Assembly: GCA_018398585.1 (NCBI GenBank)
Contig: JAGTTD010000007.1
Coordinates: 14,500,320 to 14,564,319 of the forward strand
DNA length: 64,000 bases
From: Simmondsia chinensis
Lineage: Eukaryota; Streptophyta; Magnoliopsida; Caryophyllales; Simmondsiaceae
Reading direction: 5' to 3'
This document shows, in pieces, positions 21,488 to 34,032 of the stretch. A program made the position numbers and the translations under genes. The first letter of the stretch is position 1; each line of letters opens with the position of its first letter. Under the pieces are notes generated by a model, which worked only from the letters and a program-made list of their open reading frames with translations, was not told the DNA's origin and made no database searches.

Positions 21488-22040
21488 TGTTAAGGTTTCA
21501 AAGATTTCTCTTGAACCTCAACCTTGGTTGGGATAGTGAGAGTATGAGATGAGAAAAGAATTTAGAGTTTAGATGAGATAAGAAGGGAAAGGAGATGAGA
21601 AGTACAGAGAGATATCAAAAGATATCAATTTCATTCATCAAAGTTGTTATATGGATTACAAGCTAGAGCCATATACTTATACTACTTACATGATATGATC
21701 TAATACATTGAATCTAGCCAACACATGGACTAACCGACCTTAAGTGAGCCGCCACATTTGACTCAACTAACCAACGGCCTTGACCACCACAACCTAACAA
21801 ACTCTAGACTTCACTTAATACATGACTCAACCAAGCTTAAACTACTAATTATATCAAGACTTATTCTAGTTACATCCTTAACACGCCAATACAACTTTCC
21901 TACACTAACTATCATCATATAGCAGCAAAACATCAACAGCAGCAGCCAACAACAGCAAACACTCACAACAGCAGCACCACAGCAGCAAGACAGCAGCCAG
22001 GACACCAACAGCCCATGCTTTGGATTCCCAGTTCATAACA
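21488..22040 (-). repeat. 3' LTR of LTR-C
   Basis: 553 bp. Holds a CAG/CAA-rich stretch (about 21922-21995). Pairs with 26255-26797. Confidence 0.9.
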
Positions 22041-22058
22041 TTCCCTTCCCCTTGAAAA
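22041..22058 (-). promoter_or_regulatory. Polypurine tract of LTR-C
   Basis: Minus strand TTCAAGGGGAAGGGAA directly before the 3' LTR. The codons leading into it read FLGTRIFSRGRE, similar in placement to the LEDK tail of chromoviruses. Confidence 0.75.
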
Positions 22059-22355
22059 TATTCTTGTACCCAAGAATAGAAGAGAGTTGTAATAATGAAG
22101 ATCAACTACTTGCTGATGTTCTGCAGCTGGTAAGACACCTTGAAGCAACTCAATCTGAAATTGCAGCAGTGCACAATATATGATGCTTGTTTCGACACAA
22201 TGTTTGCTTTTGAACGTATAATTTTCTTCAGGAGGTCTGCACTGATCAAACCAAACATCAACAACACACCCACAAAACCTCACGATGCAGTTAACACAGC
22301 TCAAAATTCTATCTTGCTGTTGAGAATCAAAAGACGCAGTAACAATTCTGTAATT

Positions 22356-25163
22356 CTACTTGTAGTAAGCTGCATAACATAGTTTGAATGTCATTGAACC
22401 CATAAAACTGCAAATGAAGTCCTTGAGCATCTCGAGAGGCCTTCCAAACTCAAACCAATTGAACCTAGCAGCACAATTGCCTTCCAAAAACCTCCAATTT
22501 TTACTGAAATTACCCAACAACACCATCTTGTTGTTGAAACATATAAGGTACCAGGGACAGTGTAGCCAACAGGTCACCTGAGAGTTCCTCCATGATATGT
22601 AATGTTCGAACTTTGTTTGACCAAACCCATACACACCCGACTCATCTCTTACTGCAACATTTTCCCATACCACTTCCTTAACTGCTGAATTCTGGTGTTT
22701 GGTAGTGTAGATCCCAAACAAATTGTAACTGCTACTGTCACCAAATTCAGTTCGTGTTGGATTTAGAAAGAAGCTTCCTTGCATTAGCAAGTTCATACTA
22801 CCACTCAAGACCACAATTGCACCAACCATGAATCTATTTAGCACCTGATATGCTGCTGACAGTGAAAGAATTGGAATTCTTCAAAAGTTTTCAGCAGCTA
22901 CCTTGCATTCTTGCTGTCCCAAATTGATCAATTGAGCACTTGTGACTTTGGCCTGGAGTTCTGGACTTTTGTTCCACCAAATTAAGTACTCATGGGTTTC
23001 AATTGAATTTCTCTCTTTAGACTTAAAGATGAACTTCAAATCAGGACACCACTGACTCATCTAAGTATCTGAGATTACTTTCAATACAAGGGAAAATCTG
23101 TCCTGATCTTTACTACTGAAATGTAAAATATTTTCAGCTAGAAATGATATTGTTTTCTTGTTGTACTCCTTCATCCAAACATTAGGAAGATATTGAAGCT
23201 TGTGCATATTATATTTCCATTCGGAACAACCACAAAGGTCATCCCAACCACATTCCAACTGGCATTGCTAGCGCTGCGAATCACAAATTTCAACCTGTTC
23301 TCATGACTTCCTTGGGTCCCATGCTCATTTAACCTCCAAGTTTGCCCCCAATGATCAAGCTTCGCTTTCTTGTCAATGAGATTAAGTATGTACACGAAGT
23401 ACACTAGCATAAGGAACCAATGGAACATCTGAACAGCTGTGCAAAATTCAGGAGAAAGGCTTGATCCATTCAAGACTCTACTGTTGATGCATATACTGCC
23501 TCTACCACCTGATGTATTAAGCTGTAGCAACATTACTCTACTGATCTCAGTGCTCGAATCCAGATCATGTCTCAAGATCTCAGTAGCAGCTATGCCTCTC
23601 ACGTTTCCATACTCAATCCACAACCCAATTGCTATCTTCTGCAACACTACTTGGCTATGCATACTATCTTTAGTTGCAAACAAGAAGCTCACAACACCAT
23701 CAGATCCTACCTGAACCGCTTCTACCTTTGCAGCAACCGAACTTGAGAGAACTTGGTTGAATGGCTCAATTTCAGCTTCCAAGTACTATACCTCCACATT
23801 GAACTTAGGAAGCCTCACATTTGGTTGCACAATTGAATCATGATCTGTGTCCATAGCTAGATGAATGCACAATCTGAATTTGGAGCTCAATACACTTGCC
23901 TCAATACTGTTCAGAACTGTCATTCGAACCGAATGGCATAAACCAGATTCCACCAAAGCCTCAAGGGAACTTCCAACTTCAAACACATCAGTTAAAGCAC
24001 CTGTTGTACTAGTTTTGGTCTGAACCAAAATTTGTTCCAGCACATTACTACATTTATACACCTCCAACAACTCAATTGCTTGTGGAGACACAAGGCTCCG
24101 CCTTTGTTTAACCTTGAAACGCACTCGTGCAACATGATTACTTCTTTTCAACAGAGAATCGACTCTTTTCAGCTTCATATAGTCTTAAGAATCTTCTCCC
24201 GGATCAGGAGGCAACTCGTCATATGAATGTGTATTTGAACACACCATTTCTCCGCTCCGCGAACCTTGCAATGTATCCATTACATTACTACCAGCACAAA
24301 TCAAATGCTGATTTCGAGTATCAAGATGCCTTGGAGAGGTGCTCAACACATTTTGTGGAGCTTTCATTATTACTATAGCAGTAACATCCACTTCCCCAGT
24401 AAAAATCAGAGGTTCGGCTGTAACCGACCCTGGTATACTAGCAAATACATCGATAAAATCAGGATCTTGAGTTAGTTCTTGTTGATCAACAAGCATCCTA
24501 ACTTCTTCCAGTGGATCATCTTGATGTCCTATAACTGAATTGGACTCAATTACAGCAACAACAGGTTGTCCATTGTTCTGTTCTTGCAACCTCAAAAGCT
24601 CCTTAGGCTGACACACAACCTCACGCTTCAATTTCGGCTTTGTTAACTTCTTTTTACCCCAAAAATATTTCATTTCTTCACTTAGATGGCTTCTCTTCGC
24701 TCTACTCTGTGCTTTCTTTATCATTCTCTTAACATGTGAATCATATTCCCATTCCGAAAGCAAATCTTGCTGTAGCTCATCATCTACAAAATACTCTAAC
24801 TCTAGCAAAGAGTCTTCATGATGATCATCTTGATCAAACTCAGGTTCTTCTAACTTGTGTTCATCAATTTCGGCATTATAGTGGTCGAATTAATCTTCAA
24901 CAGCAAAAGATTCCACTTTGCTCAACACTGAACTCTTGTTGTCTAACGCTATCCACTAGCTCCGGAAACTCATTTGCATCAAGAACACCAACACAGTCTC
25001 GATTGCTATATGCAAACTGACGATCCTTAATTTCCTGCCGCCATTCGTCCAATACCTGTTTCATTATCTCATTGCTTTTTCGCCAATTCTCCTTGAGATA
25101 AGATTGCACTAATTTCTTCAACTAATCACTCAACACAGATTGACAAGAGCTGTCATCAGCCAT
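22356..25163 (-). pseudogene. LTR-C long ORF, protein of unknown family (broken)
   Basis: ATG at 25163 (MADDSSCQSVLSD) opens a protein of roughly 930 codons interrupted by a few stops and frameshifts (near 25123, 24897, 24180, 23785 and 23050). N-terminal ~100 residues: charged, helix-prone (KKLVQSYLKENWRKSNEIMK). Next an acidic stretch (EEPEFDQDDHHEDSLLELEY), then a basic patch (KRMIKKAQSRAKRS, KYFWGKKKLTKPKLKRE). The middle (24180-23170) is mixed alpha/beta-like and has a hydrophobic run FHWFLMLVYFVYILNLI. The C-terminal part (22844-22356) has another (FMVGAIVVLSGSMNLL). I recognise no retroviral or host domain. It may be an exapted or parasite gag-like/envelope-like protein, or a captured host gene; neither is shown. 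The frame is too long and consistent to be chance. Confidence 0.6.
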
Positions 25164-26238
25164 GTTTGCAATGAACAACAAGCTTCGATCTGGAACAGCT
25201 CAGTTCGCAGGATACTAGTTCGAAAATCGTACAAGTGTGAAACTTGTTTCGCAACTCTTTAACAACCTATTGCTTATTGAAGTTCTACTCCTTTGTTCCC
25301 ACAAACAATTCCTTGCTATCGGTTCGACAATCGTCACTGATTACAAACCCTAAAGCAGAATTCGCGAATGAACCCTAACTTCAAACAAACCCTAACAGTG
25401 ATGCTTTCCTGAATATTCAGACTTACAATTCTGAATCAAACTCGATTCTAGATTGCAATCAAGTCCTCAACACAATACTCAAAGCAATCTTCAAGGGCGA
25501 AATCGGATTTCAACACTTTCGGAGCTCAGCTCAACGTCAGATTTTCACTTAAGCAAATCTCAACTTAATAACCTATAATTATTAAGAATCAAACGCAGAT
25601 TCTGATGAATTCTCACCACTTCTATGCTTATCAACACAATTTCATCACAATTCAGCAACAAAAGCAGATTTGGATCGAGTATGTAACTTGCAGTTCAGAA
25701 AACGGTTACCTCAACCTCAATTTCTGAATTATAGAATTTAAATTAACCTCAATTCAGCTGGTTTATGATCTTTTGATGATGATCAAGTGTAATGTTGATC
25801 CAATAGCATCACTTTAACTTCTTTTAAACAGATCAGATGAATATTTGATCAAAATCAATTATGCTTAGCACACAACTTCAGCAACTAATACTTTGCTTCC
25901 GCACTCAATTTCTGCAGCAATTGCTTGATCGATTCTACTAAATTCAATATGAATTAGCTTTGATGCTGAGTGTAATCAATAACTACTAATCAATTAAACT
26001 TTCTTCAATGGAATTCAATCAATTTTATCCCAACCGAAAGCAACTCCCAGGCACTTCCATATCAACAATGCAGTAACTGCCAATCTTTAAATTCAAAATT
26101 CAGAATTGAATTCTGATCACATAAACTGAACTAAATCAGTATCAAACTGTTTTTTTTTTTTTTTGTTGATTAATTGCAACACAATTAATCAGATTTTATA
26201 TTTTTTTGATTTAGAGCTTGATTCGGAAGCCCAATCAA
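25164..26238 (-). other. 5' leader of LTR-C
   Basis: About 1.1 kb between the primer site and the ORF start, without a long reading frame. Contains a T-run on the plus strand (about 26150-26164). Confidence 0.5.
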
Positions 26239-26254
26239 GGCTCTGATACCAATT
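26239..26254 (-). promoter_or_regulatory. Primer-binding site of LTR-C
   Basis: Minus strand AAATTGGTATCAGAGCC, an exact initiator-Met-type site adjoining the 5' LTR. Confidence 0.85.
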
Positions 26255-26797
26255 TGTTAAGGTTTCAAAGATTTCTCTTGAACCTCAACCTTGGTTGGGA
26301 TAGTGAGAGTATGAGATGAGAAAAGAATTTAGAGTTTAGATGAGATAAGAAGGGAAAGGAGATGAGAAGTACAGAGAAATATCAAAAGATATCAATTTCA
26401 TTCATCAAAGTTGTTATATGGATTACAAGCTAGAGCCATCTACTTATACTACTTACATGATATGATCTAATACATTGAATCTAGCCAACACATGGACTAA
26501 CCGACCTTAAGTGACCCGCCACATTTGACTCAACTAACCAATGGCCTTGACCATCGCAGCCTAACAAACTCTAGACTTCACTTAATACATGACTCAACCA
26601 AGCTTAAGCTACTAATTATATCAAGACTTATTCTAGTTACATCCTCAACACACCAATACAACTTTTCGACACTAACTATCATCATATAGCAGCAAAACAT
26701 CAACCGCAGCAGGCTAACAACAGTAAACACCCGCAGCAGCAGCAAGACCGCAGCCAGGACACCAACAGGCCATGCTTTGGATTTCGGGTTCATAACA
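26255..26797 (-). repeat. 5' LTR of LTR-C
   Basis: 543 bp partner of 21488-22040, followed outward by the GATAC target copy. Confidence 0.9.
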
Positions 26798-26854
26798 GAT
26801 ACACCATTGTAAAATTTTAACTGGGAGAGAGGATATAGAGTTGATTCCTCACGG

Positions 26855-27600
26855 TCTCCATTGCCAGTCTAATAGTATAATGGATAGGTGCTAATCCCTG
26901 AGGAGGACATTTGTATACAGGGTTAGACTTCTTAATAATAGATAGAGGTACAGGGAAAACGAGTGTGGCCACACTGACGTGGACTATCTTGTTTACTTGA
27001 ACTAATGTTTAGGTAATGGTATATGCTTGACTAGGATAGTATGATAATCTACTAGAAAGCATTATGATACTGTCTTAGAGACCAAGGAAGAAACGGTGAG
27101 TTAAACATGTTTAAGAAACATATTATTTGAGAATAGTTCTTATTTGACTAATTACTTGTTACGCCTCTCCTATAGTAATGAGTAGATTGGTTAATTCATC
27201 ATTGCACGCACATAGAGAATGGGTAGGTGGATCCTGCTAAAATTATTTAAAAATTCACAGTACTCAAAATATCAAGTGGGAGCGAGCTTCTAAATGAATG
27301 CTCATGGCCTTCATTACCGGTCTAGCAGCATAGTAGGTGGGCACAGCTCCCCGAGGAGAGCGCTCATTTGCGAAATACAAGGTTATATCTTGAAGAGATG
27401 AACTAAAGTCCAAGCAATCAAGTGTGGCCACGCCTACGTGGAGTATATCAAGACCTGGTGCGAGTGTTTAGGTAATGGTGTACACTTGACTAGGGTCTGC
27501 ATTAGCCTCCCCGAGGAGCTCTGTTACAGGACTTTAGAGGCTAAGGGAAAACTGGCGTGCTAAATGTATTTAGTAAACAATTTACAAGAAAACATATTTA
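26855..27600 (+). repeat. Conserved copia leader block, duplicated in Copia-B
   Basis: Two copies offset by 453 bp (for example TTGCCAGTCT at 26861 and TTACCGGTCT at 27314). Both carry the words GTGTGGCCAC, GTTTAGGTAATGGT, CTTGACTAGG and end in a TGTTTA-type tail. A single copy lies in Copia-A at 47277-47560. The second copy is the better match to Copia-A (CCTCCCCGAGGAGCTCTGTT in both). No shared reading frame is evident, so the conservation looks like RNA or DNA rather than protein. Confidence 0.7.
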
Positions 27601-27774
27601 TTGAGAAATGTTCTCACCCTTCTGATGCCTCAATTCGGCCCCACCGACGGGGTGTTTTGGGTGGTTCAGTTGGGTCTCCATGGCATACATGTAAGCGTCA
27701 GAAAGTGAACTCCGAACTTTGATTTTTTGCTAAAACTAAAAAGAGTAATCATGTATGTTATATGACTTGTTTTA

Positions 27775-27804
27775 CAATTTTTTTTTTTTTTTTTTTTTTT
27801 TTTT
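27775..27804. repeat. Poly-T tract
   Basis: About 28 consecutive T residues inside the Copia-B interior. Confidence 0.85.
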
Positions 27805-28989
27805 GATTTTGGACTAGTTGTTGAATTATGCATTGCGATCAATACTGGTATGTCTTGTCTGTTCTATTTTGTTCATTTTAATATGATATGTTTAATACAT
27901 GTAGGGCTAGGAGATGCTTAGAGTTCTCTAGGATGCTACTATTAGATCTATTAAGTTGAAAAGAACGTTAGGAACGTTAGATTAGACTAAAGAGTTAGTC
28001 GAATGCAAGATTCGGACATTAGATGTCGAAATTATTCTAGTATTAGATACTTGAATTGCCAACTGTAGTAAAGATGATCAGATACTTGAGAGAAGTGTTT
28101 GGTCAGAGAACTAATAGCATAAGAATAGTTTATGAGAAAATGTGCCATGAAAACTATGGGAAGAGTCCACTTAGTGTAAACATCTATCTCAAGAATTAGG
28201 AACCTCAAAAGGGTAAAATAAAACATGAGTCAAAATAGCTTTGTCTCTTTTTAAAATTGTGCTGGATGTTAATATTTTAAAATAAATTGCCTAAGTACTT
28301 AGATACTATTATTGCCAAGACCGAAAGCCAATGTGACAAGGTATATGATATCCTGTCTCCTCTCGTTGTGACTAGTAGATAGTTCATTAGTAATCTGGTG
28401 AATGGGTTTTGGGTAAGGGCATCAATAGGTAGTAGTTTAAGTAAAGGAATATAGTTTTGTATTTGAGTAACTATCTTGATGTACTTAAGAAATTTGATTT
28501 CAATCTACTATTTGTTTTAAAATAATCTTTAAGTTATTTTTTTTGAAAAATAAACTAATAGTTGTATAGATAAAGTGTTATTTAAAAAGTTATAGTGGTA
28601 GATAGTTTACTTATTTTAACCACAACTACGTTAGTGGCAATTGATTAGTCTAATACAAGCTAGGCTATAGAGCCATATAAAAGAAGAAATATGGAAATCA
28701 TATAACTTATTAGTGGTATTTAATCTTAGGTCACATTAGTCTAATATGATTTGAAACTGGTTTGATTTGACTTATGGATCTTTAAGTACTTAAATGATAA
28801 CTAGTATGTGAATCATGTTTGAATTAATGGTGATTGAACGTGTCTTTAAGAGTAAAGATAGTAGAACCACCAAGCTGCTAGAAATTATTCATAAAAGTGT
28901 TGATGGACTATTAAAAGTTCAAGTGAGCAGAACTAATGAGTATTTCATAAAATGTTTATGAATAACTACTCAATTAGTAGATGTATGGA
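27805..28989 (+). other. Degenerate interior of Copia-B, gag/protease region expected
   Basis: By position this should hold gag and protease, but I can see no zinc knuckle or DSG motif. Only short open stretches remain. Confidence 0.4.
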
Positions 28990-30534
28990 TATACCTATGA
29001 GGACTAAGTCTTGAATCCTTTGAAAAGTTTAAAGAATTAAAGACTAAGTTGGAATCAGTTAGGCAATTATATGAATTCACTTTGATTATATCGAAGTGGA
29101 GGTTTCAGCCTATGAGGACTAAGTCTTGAAACCTTTGAAAAGTTTAAAGAATTAAGGACTTAAGTTGGAATCAGTTAGGTAATTATATCAAGTCACTTTG
29201 ATTAGATCAAAGTGGAGGCTTCAGAAGAATTCTTATTTTTTTTCCTTATTACAAAGTGTAGTAGAGAAGATTAATAATGTTTTATTAAATGTGATAAGAT
29301 TCATATGATGAGTCATGTTTACATACTAAAGGTTTGCTATGTAAAATATTTTAGAAAGTGTTTTAAAAGTACAATATATAGCTTATATTAGATTGATAGT
29401 ATAAGATAATGTGTTTATACAGCTTGATACAACTTATAGTGCAAATGATATATGAGATATATCTTCAACTAGGTTGTTGTCACACAAGATAAATGAGAGC
29501 TTTGGTGTAGTGGGAGGATGGTCAGGGTGATAAAAGTTAAGTTAAATTAATTGTATTTTAACTAACTCTGGGAACTTGTAGAGGCGTCAAAAGACATTAA
29601 GTCCATTAGATTGGGTCTGAATGGATCTACAAGTATATAGAGTTGAGTGGACGAGAAGGTAGAAACCTTCAATGCTAGATTAATAGCAGTGGATTAATAC
29701 CCTATATGAAGGAATCATCTTTGATGAAGCTTTCTTGCCATATGCTATGCTTAAGTCCACAAGGATACTCATCCATTGTGTTTCATATGATGAGATACGA
29801 CAAAGTGGAGATCAAGATGACATTCTCCGAATGGTTATCTTGAAAGATTATGTATATGATACAACTAGAAAAATTTGTTGCCAAGAGTCAGGAGCATATA
29901 TTATTCAAACTGAGCTAGTCCGTTTGTAGACTTAAATAAGCATATTGTTCATTGAATAGTAGATTTGATGATAGTTAATCAAATCCTAAGGATTTGGGTC
30001 ATGGTTAGTGAACCATTAGTGTACAAGTGACATAATAAGAAAGTAGAGACTTTCTAAGCGCTGTATATTGACAACATTCTGCTTATTAAGAATGGTGTAG
30101 AATTGTTAGAAGTTGTTAAGGTTTAATTGTCTAGTCAGTTAAAGACAGGCAAAACACCTAAGGTGAATCAACCATGTTCTTTAGGTCAAGCTTTGGCAAG
30201 ACTCAAAAGAAAGGATGTTAGCTTTATCATGGGTCGTTTGTTTTGAAAAGGGAGTTTAAATGCTTGACGTCAAAATTCCTCTTTACCCTTAAAGTGCGAG
30301 TCATTAGATAGTGAAGAGTGAAGCAGTCCTGCATTGCTTACTTCACTATAGAAGTCAGGTACTTGACAGCGAGGGAGTTTTTGAGCAGACTAGTTGACTC
30401 AAAAGGTTCCTAGTGCATGAAAACATGTGAGCGTAAGAATGAGATAGTGGCAAATCAGTATTGGTTAAAATTTATAGTCAAATAGTTGACAGATCCATAG
30501 GGGATACTTATGCAATGCCGGCTATTTGGGTTTT
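28990..30534 (+). pseudogene. Copia-B pol remnant (integrase, RT, RNase H pieces)
   Basis: 28996-29225: an integrase stretch (ESFEKFKELKTKLES, then a degraded LRSDRGGE-like end), present twice with a 115-bp period. 29725-29880: RT, reading LPYAMLKSTRILIHCVSYDE, like copia AMLKSIRILL.IAAYYDYE. 30055-30230: RT palm, LYIDNILLIKNGVELLEVVK, where the catalytic YVDD has become YIDN. 30290-30530: RNase H C-terminal relic ending near the polypurine tract. Many stops and frame changes; no functional product. Confidence 0.7.
28996..29225 (+). repeat. 115-bp tandem duplication in Copia-B integrase
   Basis: TATGAGGACTAAGTCTTGAA begins at 28996 and again at 29111, with the following ~115 bp repeated with few changes. 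Confidence 0.8.
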
Positions 30535-30550
30535 AGGACAAGTGAGAGAT
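30535..30550 (+). promoter_or_regulatory. Polypurine tract of Copia-B
   Basis: AGGACAAGTGAGAGAT immediately before the LTR start; the equivalent in Copia-A is AGGACAAGTGGGAGA. Confidence 0.75.
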
Positions 30551-32168
30551 TGTTGGAATAGGTGTTTTAGAAAAAAATCAATTAGTTAGTTTCAAATATT
30601 ACATAAATCAAATTATTTTATTTATTGATTGTTTGATTATGTTTTACAAGTCAAACATGCATGAGTGTTTTTCTAAAACGTTCCATTAGGTGGACGTTGT
30701 CAAAGATGACGTGTCAGGTTTGTTTTAAGTGGTCAATATGATTGCACCATGAAAAGACTTAGATCAAATTAATGACATGTTGTCAAAGTATGTTTGTAGT
30801 CCGTGATAAGTTTGGACAACGTATTTGATAAGACTATAATATAATACTTTTGATGACTTTTCTTGGTCATGTGGATAGGGATCCAAGAGTATTATGTTAG
30901 TGTTTTCAATAATATTGGAACACTAAGTAAGACCACCTGAATTAGTTGTTTCTTTACTGCTATCAGAAATAATTAATTAAGACGATAACTATAAATTCGG
31001 GAAATAGTACGAACACTGATGCCCAAATGATGAGGTTATAATTGAATAGCTAGGATCTTACGTCGTGGGGCAATTACATGAAGTGTGGCGAGAACAGATA
31101 TTTTACTAGGAATCTACAATGAAAGATGTCCTCTTAGTTGATTGACAAATACACGAACACATTCTAGAATCTTTGGCCAGAGTAATCTACGTGTCTGACA
31201 TTTAGAATTAATATGGGAATTGTGTCTGTATTATGAATTATTCAAGAACGGCGAGTCGGGAACTACGGTGATAGAGGTGAGAAAAGCAATGATAGTAGTT
31301 GAGGTTGTTTTTGCTCACGGATATCTAATTGAGGGGTTAATTGTCACAACTCAAAACATTCTTAAGTGAATATATTCCATTCTAGAGTGAAATAAAACTT
31401 ATTTAGTGGAATTAAGTTTCATTAAATAGTTGTCATGAGATGATAATAAGATTTGACCCGCTTGGAGCTAAAGTTAGTTTGTCCCTGAGGTCCCTCCGCA
31501 AGCCTCAAGTTAAGGACTGCTTGAAAATCTTAAATTAAATTAATGTGATAAATTATTTATTCATAAGATGAATAAATTAATTTTGCTAAACATAATTCAT
31601 GAGATGAATTATTTATTTATAAGATGAATAAATTAATTTTAATAAATAATATTCATGAGATAAATTTTATATATGTGGTAAAAAAAAAATTAAATATGTT
31701 GATTGCCTAGCGCAAATTAATATTGGGGTGGGCTCCATGTTGGGCCCATACTTATATATATATATATATATATATATAATGGTTGTTGTGTTGCGGTGTT
31801 GTAGCTAAGAGTTGCCGCGAAGGGTTTTTTTTTTTTTTTTTTAGATTTTGAAACCTAGTTTTCTCCCTCGACGAAAATGTAAAATTATTTTAGGATTTTC
31901 TAAATTAATGTTTGGCATAATTTTTTTGAAAAATTGTTTTTTAGAAAGATTAAAAGAAACAATTTTGTTCCGAATTTTTTTCTAAATTAAATATTTTTAA
32001 AACCCACACTCGGGTGCCAATAGAGGTTATTCAGGAGAAGATCTTGACGTGTCAAGAAGCTCCTTCTTCCAATTTCGGATCTATGAATTCGGAGTTTGGA
32101 TTTGCTCTTCAAGTATGTCTAAATTAAGTATTTGATATTTAATTTGTTCATTCCTTTATTCCATTTAT
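30551..32168 (+). repeat. 3' LTR of Copia-B, 3'-truncated
   Basis: Begins TGTTGGAATAGGTG after the polypurine tract and matches the 5' LTR from about 31060 onward. Contains a (TA)n tract (31752-31777) and a T run (31825-31842). It loses homology at about 32168 (ATTCCATTTATACTGCATG), where Copia-A-type LTR sequence takes over. Confidence 0.75.
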
Positions 32169-34032
32169 ACTGCATGTGATTTTCTTTTTGGTAACATCCA
32201 TAAGATGGGTATAGTCCTCATACTACAATTTACATATTTGTTCTAAGTGGTTTATGAGATTAACCCACAGATAGACTTGGAACAAATGGTATAGATTGTT
32301 GTTTGAAAGATTCTTAGTCAAAGAAAACTTTGGACCACTTGTATGCTAAGATTGTAACATGACACTTTAGATGACTTGTCTTGGTCATGTGGATGGTGAT
32401 CCAGAAGTGTTAGGTTCGTGTGTATAATAAGATTGGCACACTGAGTTGCACCATGTGAGTTGCTTGTTTCTAGACTACTTTTGGAGATGTGTGATTCATG
32501 TTGTACTGTTTGAATGATGACTCTAAATCCTGAGAGTATTATGAACTTCTACATGGAACGCTAGTTACTTTGGTGTACTATGAGTAAGGTCTAAACAAAT
32601 GACTGAATTCCCACGTACGCTAGGTAGCGGCGTGAAGTGTGACAAGGATCAGGTAATTAATACGGAATCTGCAATATCTTATGAGATACAGATGTCCCTT
32701 TAGTTGATTTGCAAGAATTTGAATAGTTTGGAATCATTGACCAAAGTATTCCAAATGTTTGACATTTGGAATTTATACCGTGAATATGTTCAAATGTAAA
32801 TGAGTTATTCAGTAAACAACAAGTTGATAACTAATGGAGAAGCAGTGACAAGGATAATGGCAATAGTTATAATTAATCTTTATCATGGATATCTAGTGGA
32901 GGGGTTGTTATCATCAATGCAGTCTATTTGAGAAATATTGAATAAATGGTTTAAGTCTGGAGTGCAGTGAGATTTATTTAGTGGAATTAAGTCTTATTAA
33001 ACTGTAATTAAATTTTATCAAGAGATGGTAGTTAATTTAACCCATTTAGAGCTATATTTAAATTGTCTTTGAGGTCTCTGCCCAAGCTTCTATAGTTATT
33101 GTCATCATAAGAATATTAAAGAATTCATGAGATGAATTATTTATTCATGAGATGAGTGAATGTAATTTTACCAAACATTATTCATAAGATAAATAAAAGT
33201 TCAAAATTATAAAATAAAATATTTTTTAAAAATTAAAAATCATAAGATGAATTTTTATATGTGAGAAAAAAAAGAGAGAGAGAGAGAGAAAAATTGCAGC
33301 CCAGATTGTGATACCAACCAGCGCATGACACGGTCCTAAGGGAAGGATCCACGTCTTCAGGCGCGGACCAATCGCCACGCGACATGTGGCATGCGTTTTG
33401 AAAGTAAAAAGGCGTGATTTTGAGATGGGTAAAACGTGGCGTTTTAACGTTATTTTTTACAAAACGATGCATTTTGTTTTAAATATTTGCATCCCACATC
33501 CAAAATTTAGCAGTTTTTCACTCCGATACACTATTATAAATAGAGACACCTGTTTCATGGTTTTGCATCCAATTTAAAATTAAAGGTTTTAGAAAGTGTT
33601 GACTTTTAGGGACCCAATTAGAGGAAAAAATTCATGTTGAAATTTTTCTTTCTATAGTTTAAAATTTTTCGGAGCCTACTCTCCAGGCGGTTCGGGGTCA
33701 TTGTGTAGAAGGCCGCTGGGTCTCGATTTTCTCGACTATCTAAGAGTTTATTATCGTTTTTATTTTGGAGCAATTCCGTGTATGTCTTTATTTTCTTCTC
33801 TTTTAGTTTTCACTTTTCTATTTATTTAATTATGCTAATTATTGTTCATGAATTTGTTATAAATGTATTACATTAGAGGCCTGTAGATTTAAATTAGGAA
33901 TTTAAATATGTAGATTTAAAATTAAGAGTTTTAAATCAACCTTAGGTTTAAAATTAAGAACTTTGAGCCGTTTCGTTGCGTTAACTTAACTAAATTAGGG
34001 AAGATTTTTTTAAATTCGTCCCAATAATTGGT
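32169..34032 (+). repeat. Copia-A-type LTR tail fused to the Copia-B LTR
   Basis: Aligns with Copia-A LTR sequence from CTGCATGTGATTTTCTT to the end (GTCCATAAGATGG-type, CTAAGTGGTTTATGAGATTA, ACAGATAGACTTGGAACAAA). TATA box at 33535. It ends CGTCCCAATA followed by ATTGGT, the first six bases of a primer-binding site, so this was the 3' part of a 5' LTR. A GA microsatellite is at about 33272-33290. Confidence 0.7.
33535..33543 (+). promoter_or_regulatory. TATA box of the fused LTR
   Basis: TATAAATAG in the position of the Copia-A LTR TATA box. Confidence 0.55.

Larger units (their letters stand above)
21488..26797 (-). mobile_element. LTR-C: complete non-autonomous LTR element with an unrecognised long ORF
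   Basis: Two LTRs of 553 and 543 bp (21488-22040, 26255-26797; TGTTAAGGTTTC ... CATAACA on the plus strand) differ at about 20 sites plus small indels. Flanks GATCC (21483-21487) and GATAC (26798-26802) are a target duplication with one mismatch. On the minus strand the order is 5' LTR (26255-26797), primer site, ~1.1 kb leader, long ORF 25163-22356, polypurine tract, 3' LTR. No gag knuckle, protease, RT, RNase H or integrase motif appears anywhere in the 4.2 kb interior, so it must be moved in trans. Confidence 0.85.
19171..32168 (+). mobile_element. Copia-B: decayed Ty1/copia element containing LTR-C
   Basis: Plus-strand copia element with a 5'-truncated 5' LTR (19171-20312), primer site, AT-rich leader, a ~280-nt conserved leader block in two copies, pol remnants (28990-30534), a polypurine tract and a 3' LTR (30551-32168) that lacks its last ~195 bp. 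LTR-C (21488-26797) lies within the leader. Gag and protease are unrecognisable and pol is full of stops, so the element is old. Related to Copia-A in leader and LTR vocabulary. Confidence 0.75.

Noticed and set aside
29300..29480. tRNA-like or other structured RNA gene in Copia-B
   Set aside because: No cloverleaf or A/B box could be supported by eye.
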